From: Brachycybe producta
Lineage: Eukaryota > Arthropoda > Diplopoda > Playtdesmida > Andrognathidae
DNA: 64,000 nucleotides
Direction of reading: 5' to 3'
Assembly (NCBI GenBank): GCA_036925085.1
Contig: JAUPFP010000003.1
Span: 6,008,479 to 6,072,478 of the forward strand
In this document: piece by piece, positions 1-12,300 of the stretch
Layout of the letters: every line of letters begins with the position of its first letter
Numbering within the stretch: the stretch's first letter is position 1
Notes under the pieces: model-generated
Told to the model about the DNA's origin: nothing
Database searches by the model: none
Seen by the model: the letters and a program-made list of their open reading frames with translations, nothing else
Translations under genes and position numbers: made by a program

Positions 1-92
1 TGTTGCGGGTCTGTATTGCAACTGACGCGATTCAGACCCGAAACATTGTATCGTAACAAAGAATCCTGGTGTGTACTACCTTTAAAGGACCA
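1..92. repeat. End fragment of a dispersed repeat
   Basis: Bases 20-57 match 36230-36267 almost exactly (both contain CAACTGACGCGATTCAGACC). Bases 40-90 are also an inverted match to 36160-36200 (ACAAAGAATCC followed by GTGTGTAC, against GTACACACCGGATTCTTTG). This fits one end of a DNA element with terminal inverted repeats, cut by the window edge. The family is not identified. Confidence 0.5.
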
Positions 93-213
93 CATACGAC
101 ATATTTTTTGTTATACGATTTTCATGTTAAACAGTTTCCGCTGTAATGTCTATTTTCATTTCATTATGTGCACCATTATTAAATATGAGGCTAATGTTTG
201 TTTGGTTTTCTAG

Positions 214-300
214 TGATGAAAATGCTAAATGTACTTCTGTTAAGATCTCTGATGTAGAAACCTCTACTATGGTGGAAAAGGTCAACCAGGATAAATCAAG
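214..300 (+). CDS. WDR4: WDR4 exon (first one visible)
   Basis: Acceptor ttttctag, donor gtatca. One base completes the upstream codon, then 28 codons starting DENAKC and ending NQDKS, then two bases. It corresponds to the poorly conserved charged loop near the N terminus. No start codon is claimed: the in-frame ATG at 146 lies in intron-like sequence upstream of the acceptor. Confidence 0.85.
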
Positions 301-3300
301 GTATCAGTTATTGTTTTTATTACAGTTTATATACAGTTTATCCATTTCTATCTCTATGCCATTTCGCCTAATGTTTCACACAAAATACATTTTTACATAA
401 AGTATTTTGGTTTGAATTATTTTCTTGTAAATTCTATTTAATTCAACTGAGTACATCTACAATGTGCTTTAGATCTATGTTTCCAAGTATAAAGGATTCC
501 CACGTAGACAAAGTTTAGACATCATTGTCAAGTTGAAATTGTGTTAATACAGAACTATGTGCATCAAGAGATTTTCATAGTTTTAAATACATTTAGGAAG
601 AAACACCAGAAATGTTATCGCTGTGGAAATCGTTACATAGTTGTTTGACTCTTGACTCATGTAATTCGACTCAACTACCAGCAGTTTTCACTTTTGCCAG
701 TTCATTTTTCATTGGCTCAAAGACATGGAATGAAATCGTGCTGAAGATTCCCAGCTGTTGTTGATGTGCTTGGTCATTACGGCTGTTCTTGAACATTTTG
801 CACCATTTCCCGACGGCATGCCTTGAAATAACCTTCTCGCGATAAACTTCACACACTTGCTTATGAATTTCAGTGGGATTACACTTTTTCAACTATAAAA
901 ATCAGAGTACTGCACACATTTCAATTTTGGTCGATAGATGTTGTTAATTGATTAGAGACAAACTATGAAGCGATATTACTATCGTTCTATTGATAATGAA
1001 GTTCAAACAGTATTGCCTCAACCTCCCAGTGCTCCCACAAAAACATCTCGTCCTGGAGGAAAATTATGACCATGTGCAACTTTCTTTTTGACTGCCCCTA
1101 ATATAATACAAAGATAAATTTGTTGGACTGAGTTACGATGTTCATGGGCGCAGGTTGCATGAACTAAGCTTTTCCATCAGAGAGAATGAACTCCGAGCTA
1201 CTTGGACAAGACCTTTTATCGACTTGGGCCTGTGTACACCTATGTGGTGCAACTAGGCCCAGATGGCCTAACTGCAAGGGGGTATCCCTTCACCCAGATG
1301 CATCTAAAAGTTGTAAACTATCCCTAGAGGTAACCTTGACCTCAAGGTAAGGTGTAGTGGGAGGGAAAAGCGGTGATGATGCATCCCAGGCTAGCATTCT
1401 AGTGACACCCCAAAATACAGGGTGTCACACATTTGAAATGCATGGTTTCGGGCACTTTATTTTTACATTGAAAAAGCACAGTTTTGGGCACTATTTTTAC
1501 ATTGAAAAGGCATTATTTTGGGCAATATATTTTAAATTGTAAAGGAATTATTTTTGGTGATGCTTTAAGTTCAGAATGCGTAAAGAGCTTGCAATGCCTC
1601 CAGAGTCCACAATGCTACAACTGCTTGCATTGTGCATAGAGCCCTGTATGCCCATAGAACCAAGAATGCCCACATAGTCCAGAATGCTCACAAGTGCTGA
1701 GAATGCCCTGATTGCCCAGAATTCCCGCAAAGCCCAGAATTTACCCAGAGCCTCCAGAGTTTTTTTTTATAAATCCATTAATAACGTGTGTTAGTTTGGA
1801 ATACTAACAAAATGCGACTTCTAGCTTTCGCCTGGCTTACCACTTTTAATCTAATACCAACAAAGTTAATTGTATACAAAGATAGTATATGAAACAAATT
1901 TTCCCTGAAAATATTGTGCATATGTCGTACGAACTCCTGGTTTTCGAAGAAATTGCATACGGTAAGTCCTCGACTTACACGGTTTATATAGTTACGCAGA
2001 TTTCAAGATATACGGTTGCAGTACCTCCCCTTATACTAGCAGCGCCACGCATTAAATGACTCTTACAAGTAATAGAAATGCATAGTATTTAAACTCATTC
2101 GACTTACAACCGAAACATTTGGAAACGAATTAACCACACAGGTTGAGGACTAACTGTATTTGTATCTAGTGGCCGGAGTTTCGGATCTTTTTTCTTCAGG
2201 AAGTAATAGTTGTATGGCAAAAAGGGATGTGGAGTGTCCCTTATGTGATGATAGCCTCACTTATGGCAGTGTCACATTCTTTTTTCAGGTTAAAACCAGT
2301 ATGTGACAATAGGAATATCATACTGTGTATGTGTGTCTGCAAATGTGGTCTGCATTTGGCAACAACAGATAGTCAGAAGCGTTTGGTAGTGTATGATTCA
2401 ACAGACGGCCTTAAAGCAATATGTTGCAGGTAATATTTATTAGATTTTACGTTAATGGATAAATGTTTGAATAAACTAGTTTTTTCGTTCATTTTTATGT
2501 GTTTCATATTTTTATTGCGTTCTATTATGAAATCGGCGCCATAATGGCCCTCAATTTAAACGGCCCGTATGGCATAACATTTTAAAACCCCGGCCAATAC
2601 TTTCTTGTGTTCAATTTTGTTTCAGGTTAATGATACGTAAAGCTATGACTCTAGCATTTGTAGATGCCTGTAAAAGAATTGTAGTAGCAAACAAAGCTGG
2701 AGATGTGTATGTTTTTGACACAATCTCACCATCAAACAACAGTATGGGTACTCTTTTGTTTGGACATCTGTCGATTATTCTCAGCGTAGTAAGTTTTTTT
2801 TTATTTTATTCAAAAAAAAAGAAAGAAGTATGTGCTATCATTTATGATTTTAAGATGATTTTGTGAATTGTACAAGTTTTATTTGAGAGTATTTAGCAGT
2901 GGACTCATCACAAATAATCTCCTAATTTTATTTAATATTTACTGGGGCACATACATATTGTTGTGTTTCTACTATAAAACTGATTTATTAAAACAGGTGT
3001 TAGGTGTTGAAAAAATAAGTAAAGCAACACCTAACAATAATTTGAGAGAGGGGCAGAAGTTAGTAAAAGAGAAAATTAGAATAAAGTTAAAAAGAGAAAG
3101 AGGTGGAGCTAAAAAGAGAAACACTGAAAGAGAAGTAAAAAAGAGAAGAAAAAATGAGGAAATAAAAAATGGCAGGAAAGTAGTAGTAAAAGAGGGGGGG
3201 GATAAAGTATGAATGAATCACACCCACACACACACACATAGTAAACAGAGGCAAAAAGGGGAGAGGGTGAAAAAAGTAAAAGAAACCCACCCACCCATAA

Positions 3301-6300
3301 GAGAATGACGAAGCAAGAAGAAGGGGGAAAACGAAAAAGAAACCCACCCACTTATGTAAAAAGTAATAAAAAGTTTTAAAGAAAACAAGAGAGGGGGGAA
3401 ATAGAAAGACAAAACCCACCCACACACACTTTAGAAGGGTGAGCCCAAATAAGTGTACCATGTTAAATAAAAACTTTTTTACAAAATTAAATGTAATTAA
3501 AGAATGAAAAGAGTGGGAAACATACTATAAAGTGTAATAGATTGATAAATGAAGTGGTTATTTAACCTGATATAATCTGATTACCTAGTGGAGTGTAAAG
3601 TAAGAGAAAAGTAAGTTGAACAATGAAAAGGTTTAAATGTGACTCTTAAAGGAGAAAAACATATGGTTTATACTTCATACTCACACGGTAGAAGACCACC
3701 TGTTTTACAAATAATTGACGTCATTATAGAAAAAAATAAAAAGAAGAAACGGATGGAAAAAGTGTAACAAGATACTTTTTACCATGCACTCTCTTCAATA
3801 TGCAAAACAGCAAAGCAATAAAAAGTTTAAAGAAAAAGTAAAGCACATAACAGGTTCTCAACACATTGAGAAAAGGGCCACTAATAATATATAGTGTATA
3901 TTGAGGACTATAGAGAGGAAACTTATGAATGAGTATAATGAAATGAATGGAACAATATGTGAAGTCAAACATAACCCAAAAGAGGTAACGACAAGTAGCG
4001 AAAGAGTTGTATGATGTTAGGGTTCTCAGCAAAGTAGGGGTAAAAGGGCCAAAATCGTATTTAAATAGAAATACATTTCAGAGGGCCTAAAAAAACAAAT
4101 AAAGGAACATTAGGAATGTTAGTCATTCAAATGAAATGTTATGAGTTGCCGAAAACTAAAACTTTCAATGAAAAGTTAAAAGGTTAACTATACTAATTCA
4201 TAGAAAATGACGGTTAGTGGAAATAACAGTATGTATCGACGATCATAAAAAAATTATAAAAAAGCCAAATTGTAATTTTACGACCGGATGCATATTAGGC
4301 AGATGTTCGTAGAAGAAGATCAAAAGCCGGTTGACCGATTGGTTATTTTAATTTTAGAAAATTAATTCTAACCAATCAGAATACTTAAAATTCATTTCTG
4401 ACTAAACAAGATGCGATGAACATCGTATTCTGGGAGAGTCTGAGATTGGAGTTCTAGGAGATAGGACATATGTTATAGATTTAGTGAAAAGAAAGAAGAA
4501 AGAACTTAGAGTTATTTTTGAATTGAGTTTGTGAAGTCATTTTGAGAATTAAACATAGGAGTTTAATTTTTCATGTAATTTAAATTTTGAATCTAAGTGT
4601 GTATTAAAATTGAATTCAAGGATTATATGAATTTGGTTCATGTTGATCAATCCTAATATTCAAACTGTGGTGTTTAACTGGTTGGACATAAACTGTGATT
4701 GACCTTTTTAACATTACCCTCGAAGGACCAGGAAAATATTTTCAAGAAGCTACAATTCTCCGAAGACAACAAGAAGCCATCTAAGGTAAGGTTAACAATT
4801 CTGTTATCTTTACTAGGTCCAGTCCAAGAAAATTAAATTTTACTACCACTCACTGATAAACTACAAAACCCATTCCCTACATAAGCCTTCATTGGCTGGG
4901 AGGGTCGAACCCTAAACCCAATAGGTACTATTTGGCTGAAAGGGGAATCACAGAACACCACTGTGATAGCCATGAAAACGGACTTAACACACACATTTAG
5001 AATTCAGGACAAACTTCAGTTAGCTCCGCCCTATTTATGACGAACGCAACTTCTAATTGGTTGGTTATGTAGTCTGACGTCACATGCGAACCACACAACA
5101 AACCAATTAGAAGTTGCCGGTCGTCATAAAAAGGGCGGAGCCAACTGAAGTTCGTTCCGATTTCTAAATGCCTGTTTTATTAAAACACAGAGATAGTCAA
5201 CTTAACAGTCACAGTGACTGTGACTAACAATTGAAAATGAGCTCCTTATATGCCCAAATCCATAATCCTGTAACAAGGCAAAATAGATACACCTGTTTTT
5301 TTTTAAGAATTTTTCATTAACATTTCATAAAAAAATATTTTTGTCTTTTTCAAACTGTCATAAAAAGTTTATTTTTAAAGATATCATCATGGTAAGAAAA
5401 AAATCGTTTAACATTATCACCAACTATTTTAGTTTATAAAACACTTTGAATTTTTGTTGTACTGTATCTCTTGAAAAACGTTTGCTTGAAAAATATAAAT
5501 TTTCCTCAAAACCAAGGGGAGAGGAGAAGAAACCTGCTATCGAACTTAATAACCATTTCAGTTGCACCATTAATTGGGACAATAATTAAATAAATACATA
5601 TTCAGTTACCTTAAAACATGGGAAATTAATGCAGAAACTAACACGTGTCACCTCCCCGTGTCTCCCATCACGGGTTAACAGCTATACCCCCTGTTGGTAT
5701 AGGGACTCAGGGTTTCAAGTAAAAGAACATTAAAAACAGACATTTACTCTAATTTATTCTCATATGATTAAATCAACAAATGTAATTAGCAATGTTAACA
5801 ACTAATGTAACTAGTGTTACTCATCTTTCTTGTAGTAAATGACGTTCCACCACGTGAAGAGTTTCAGTAGAGCCAGGCTTGGAATAGGCATGTAGCACAC
5901 ACACACACACACTCACAAGTTTAGTATCACAAGTTATAGTAACATAGTAACATAATGAGCTCAATACGCATTTTTGAACAACAAGAATTTTCGAACAACA
6001 AGAACTTTCGAACAACAAGAAGTTTTAAAACTATCGAGGAACACTATATATGTGATTTTGGTAACCTCATTAATACTAATTCAAATTCAATTCACTACCA
6101 TGCTTATAATTTTATAACCAATATTCTATGTTATTCTATTGAAAGTTTGATTTTGAAACCGAAATAATTTTAGAGTTAGAAATAAAGGCTTAAAAAAGTT
6201 ACTTTTAATATTTTATTGTTTTATTAGCTTTTACTTCCCAGCATTGTTCAATACGAAACTGATGAAAAAAATAACCAAATTAATTTGACCATTTTAATTA

Positions 6301-9300
6301 ATTGGTTGAAAATACTTGTTTTCGTGCTTGTCCTCTTTTGTGTGTTGAATTTTGATTAGATTTTGATTACTGTTTGATTACGATTTGATTTTTCTGTTTT
6401 GTTTTCAAAACTGGCTTCAATACTGCTAATGGCTTTGTTCAAAAATATTAACACCAATTTGTGATTGAGTATATTACTATATATTTTCATATGCTATTCA
6501 GTGACGGGACATCACACACGCATGAGATTTTGTGCACACACATGCATACTATTGTTTTTCATTGAATGTTTTCTTTTATTAAGGTGGTTACTCCTGCTGA
6601 TAAGTACATCATAACCAGTGATCGGGATGAGAAAATCAGGATAATGAACTACCCGAATACTTACAATATTAATTCGATGTGTTTGGGCCATTCTGAGTAA
6701 GTGATGGTGCACATTTCTTATAGCGATGCTTTGCAAATGGCATATGGGCTATTCTTAAATACATTGTCTGTATTACGGCACTAATGTTGTCAGTTTAATT
6801 ATTGATTCATTCTTAATTAGGTTTACTATTTGAAAACAGCCCCTTTTGACTATTTTCACCTAATATATGACCTACAATAAAAATGCTAAATGTAGTTTTT
6901 GACACCATAGATATCGCACCTCGGCCGGAAGAGTGGCACAACTAAAAAAACGCTTTTTTTGGGAAAATGAGTTTAAAGTTGTATTTTTTGGACTTGAAAA
7001 GCTGAGCAAAGTAAGCCGTGAATCTTCTCTTAACTTTAAACTCATTTTCCCAACCCATTTTAGGAGAATAAATTTGCCCGTGATAATAGGCCTATTTCTT
7101 ATGTTTCTTTTACTGTTTAAAATGTCCAGACACATTATGGAGAAGTTGGATAGTTTTTTCATATATCTACATTGTGTGCCAATAGAATTAATACAAAAAT
7201 AAATATAATCAAATGATTACAAAGCCAGAAGGACGGAGCCCTCAATAAAGAAACTTTTCATGTTACATGTTGTAGTTTTAAGCCTACTGTTGATCCACTT
7301 TGCAGTGGTGAAACCTGTATAGGTAGCCTCTCCTAATGGTGTTGTGCAAAACTGACTGTCTTTGCATAGTCGTTTATGGCTTCTATTCGAAGTTTTATTG
7401 TGACTGTAGCTTTCTTCGTTGATGGCTCAGTCCTACTGGCTTTGTAATCATTTGATTACAACTTCAAGCCATTTTCTTTTCTTAGATTTAATTTAATATT
7501 TTTATAATTTAGACTAAATGTTACAATAAAGATTAGATATGAAAGCATTGCCATGTTTTATATTGAAATGAAGCATAGTCTCAAGTGTTTCAAATGTCCT
7601 CCATTCTCAAATCAAGGCATTGCTGACATCGGTAAGAAAACTGATCAGCAAACTTTAATTAACACTTCTCGTAATTGTGCAACAAGTTCTCTTCGATTTC
7701 TTACAGTAACATTTACAATAAAAAATGGTAAAAAAACAAAGAGAATTGTCACGCAATTACAAAAGATATGTTAATTGATGTTTGCAGGTCAGTTTCGTAC
7801 GAATGTCACCAATGCCTTGATGACAATTTAATGACATTTTGAAAACTTCAGATAATGCCTCCTTTAAACATAAAACATGCAATGCTGTTAGATCTAATCT
7901 TTATTGCAACATTCACTCTTAATTATAAAATTAAATGAAATTTAAAAAAAAAATAAACAAGACAATTATTATGTTAACAACCAAAATGTATATACATTTT
8001 TGTGGCACTCTGTGTAATAGTTTATATCTAAGATTTTCTAGGATTATTTAATGAATTTGTATTTAAAAAAAATATTTGTGGTTCTAGGTACATAATTGAC
8101 ATTGGAATTTTGGCACAAGATGACCGTTTCTTATATTCTGCCTCAGGTGTAAGTTGTACTTAATTTTTTTTAAATTCTTATTATTTATTTTTATCTAACA
8201 GTACCTAGCTTTATCGAACCACATTGCAGTACCCACAGTGACATTGTGATTGATATACATGATGGCATAACATGTGCTATGGTGTTGCATAACACAATCT
8301 GTATTATTGCACGGGACATTATAAAGTGACATTTTGTGGGCATACATGCGTGCAACATGAGTTCGAGACAAAAACACAACAAAAATGCCAGAAAAAGCAG
8401 ATTTTGAAAACAAAACAAACCTGAAACAACTGTCAGCAGTACTCAAGACAAAAACCACAACAAATGTTTTGACACAACACAAACAATTTGGGTTTTGTTT
8501 TTGTTTCTATAGGTGTCCTGCGTAAACTATGCAACTTTTCTGTTGTTGTTTTAATTCTAACTGTCCACACTGCAAAGATAGTTGACAAAATGTTGCATAT
8601 TACCAATATACAAACCACAAACCTTTTCATATTTACCGCCTTGACCCGGGACATGGAATAGTTTGTGATATTGCAGACAAAACAAACACAAAAGTCGCAG
8701 AAATGTTTTAGATTTGTAGAAAATTTGTTTCGAAACACTCAGTTTCTGTTTTGTTTGTGTTTTGTCAACTTGATATGGATCGGCCTAGTTTATTGATATT
8801 TTCATATTGCCTACTTTTAGGATGGACTCATAAAATTTTGGACGTACGCTGATGGAATGTGTTATCACACAATATGTTGTAAAGATTATCTTCCAAATGA
8901 CGTCCTTTCACTTTACTATGGGTTAGAAGAATGTGATCAAAATATTGAACGCAAAAGACCATCAACTAGTAGTAAGCTGCTGCCTATCAAAAAAGTGGTA
9001 AAAAGTACAACGGATTTCCTCGCCGTCCTATTCTACAGGTGATCTTGTTTTCATTTTAATTCATTGTGTTGTGTGCTACGTGCATAAGTTGAAAGCAAAA
9101 GTCCAAATTTACTATTTGTGTATTCATCAAGCAGTTGCATCGATTATGAGATATCACTTGCGGCAAACTGCTGAACTTTGTTCTTCTCATTCAGGGTGGC
9201 ATGGTGTTAACCATTGTGGTTAAAACTATTATTTTTTTTAAATAAACCTTCGGTTTTAACCAAAGACAACTAATTTTTTTTTTGTAAATTGTACTGATTC

Positions 9301-12300
9301 TATTGGGTTTTAATAGAGGTGGGACGAATCCTAAATTTTCTCGAATCTGAACCCTAAAAGCCTCTCGAATCCGTCATGTAAGAATCCTATATTATTCATT
9401 AAGAAGATACAAATAAATGAAATAATATTAAATTATTAATAATAAAACACAGTGTGGATTTACTCAGGGTTGCCACAAGGTGATATTGGTGATCCGGGTT
9501 CAACACCGAAATTGCAACAATGGCCGTTTTTTGTTAGTGAACGCTTGTATTGGACGTCAATGGAGTTAAAAGTAATTTTACCAAAGTTTTTAACAGTTTG
9601 TTTAGGTTAGGATTCGAAAGATTTGAAAGACAAAAAAAAGCGCGAAGATTCGAGTTTTCGAAACTCAAATATTTTTCAAGATTCGTGAGATTCGAAAGTC
9701 CCATCCCTACTTTTTAATATGGAAACAATAATTAGGTTTCATTCTCACAATGTGAAGTTGCAGATTGAAACTGAAGGTTTTACGTCTTAACTGCTGCCCA
9801 CACACCTTATTCAGGCGATTTGGGTTAATGGAATTATTAGTTTAGTTACTTTAATATTTATATTACATTAGTATTTGATTTTTGCATAAAAATGAACCAT
9901 ATGCGAAATGCAAAAATATACACTTCCCAGTGTGGCAGTGTCTAATAGTCAGTGTATAAAAAACCATATTTTATGATTTAAACCAAAAAAACCGGGTTAA
10001 TTTTTTTTTTCTTCAAACTAAAAAAACCAGCCACCCTGCACAAATAAGAAAATAGGAGAAGGAACAAAAAGCTGAAGCTAATAAATCAAATTCTCCATTT
10101 GCAAATTCAAAAAAGTAGCTTTTTATAATTTATATAAATCTAAACAGCTTTTCGAGACTATACTTCGAGAGACTACTTACTGCATTTTAACTTTGTATTT
10201 CAATTTGCTTATACATAATTGCATGTGTTTACTGTTTTTATTAGCTTGAAAGTTATTTCAATTTTTAAAGTGGAGGTTAACAGTGAGCACAAGGTGTGCT
10301 CTAGTCACCTGCAAAATTTAACATTCACTGTGGAACCATCAGATGCTTGTTTCTATGCCAACGATGCTTTATATGTGATTTGCAATACCGAAGAAACGGC
10401 TGCAAGTGCCTATGTTTTTAAGGATAACATGGTGAGTATTAATTAGCAATGATTCTTTTTTTCGAAATTCTGAAAGGTCCTTCAATTTTTAAACAAGGTT
10501 CAAAATCGATCGTTTTTTTAACTCCATGTTAAGTACCATAGGAGCAAAAAAACGTCACCCAAACATTTGAAGAACTCCCATTAAAACGACTTAGAACAAT
10601 CACATAAAATTAGCACGTGCATTAATCTATTGGTTTCACGATGTTTACTTTTTATGAGCTTAGCACGCGAAATTATTTTTCTATTAATTATTATGTGACT
10701 TAAAACCGGGAGGAAAAACGTTAAAAAAAACCGTTTTTCAATCAAAAACGATCGCAGCGCCTACAAGTTGAGCAGACTTGATCGTTTTGTTTCCTCTGAT
10801 GTCACTCTAATTATATGTGGTATTAAATAATTGTACATTTCTAATACCTTGTGCACATACGAGTTAAATGAATTCAAATTAAATGTGTTTAGGTGAATTA
10901 TATGGAATCCAGTTAAGGACATGAACCAAATAGAAATTAATTTTATTATTAATATTTTAAATTGAAGTACTAAATCAATATTTTGTCAATAGTTTCTATA
11001 TTATATTTAAATGCATTTTAAATTATCAGGTGTGTATTAGGTATAAGCAAATTAAAAGATAAAGTTGCTTAACCTTGTTTTTAAGTATTTTAATTCAACT
11101 AAGGGCCTTAAGAAAAGTCTCACACACACACTGAATAAAATCCCACTGAATTTCACTTTGCAAGGACCTTATCAGAAGCACCACATATTTCTGAGTGCCA
11201 AGTGCATGTGTGATTATTTCCTTAGGTTTTTTTACTTTACATAGTTTCAGTTGATTCATGTGAATTGTTTGTTTTTTATAGTTTGAACATCAAGCAAGTA
11301 TGTCCGAGTTATCTTTAGTAGACAGTATAAATACATGGTGGCCATCTTTTGGAGGTATGTCCATAAAGCAAGTTTTGAAAACGTTTTTAGTACATTTTTT
11401 GTCTTTATTCTTAAATAAACGGTTGTAAAATAAAATGGTTGTCCAAGGTAGAGACCTACAGAACATGGGCCGGTTGGCTTTGTGGGCTTGGTGTGCTTCG
11501 TGGGCCTGATGGGCTTTGTGGGCTTCGTGGGTTTGGTGGCCTTTGTGGGTTTGGTGGCCTTTGTGGGCATCACGGGTTTGGAAGGTATTTCATCACATTT
11601 CTCTCATGGGGTTCTTTACAAATGTATAGAAATGAACCACATATTCTTCACACATTAATAAAAGTATAACATATTCCTCACTAACCAATCAATAAAATAA
11701 ACATATTAAAGCCGTTAATGGGGCAGTTTCTTTTCTTGGTAAGCATGCGAACTTGTGAACCATTTAGTGTGGAAATTAGAGACCTACACAAAGCCCATGG
11801 GATGGTGAGCCTTTGGGCTGGGCTGGGTTGGATCAGCATATTTATGTTAAAGGCCCATGGGCTTCGTGGACCTTATGGGTTTTGTGGGCCTGGCGGGCTG
11901 GGCTGGTCTGGGCTTCAAATTTTTACTCAATGTAGGTCTCTAGTCCAAGGGAATACCGCTGAAAACTTCTAACAAAACTGAAATATATATCATTTTGAAA
12001 AAATGTGTTTTTGCTGTCTTTCAGCAAACATTTATTATGCAATAAAATAATGGGACTGATTACATAGGTGATTAATTCAGAAAATATATGCCAATTACTT
12101 CACATTGTCATTAAAATACATGGTTAGCTGTTGTAAAGGTAATGGAAGCAACACCTAACACACGAGTACCGCAATGATACACTGGAGTACGCTATTGACT
12201 ACGGATTTCAAATTGACTGGGCCGGAGGGAGGGGGTTGCACGGCACACTCAGTAGGCCTACTTTGTACTCTTAATTTAAATCTCCAATAGCTAGCCTCCA

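Noticed and set aside
146..213. In-frame ATG upstream of the first visible WDR4 exon
   Set aside because: A good acceptor at 211-213 and phase +1 entry show the exon is internal; the upstream codons do not resemble WDR4.
4880..4930. GGGTCGAACCCTAAAC resembling a T-arm
   Set aside because: No other tRNA arms around it.
11256..11573. Threonine/proline/lysine repeat frame resembling a collagen-like protein
   Set aside because: It is the reverse strand of the GGGCYTNGTG minisatellite next to a WDR4 exon; no splice or start evidence.
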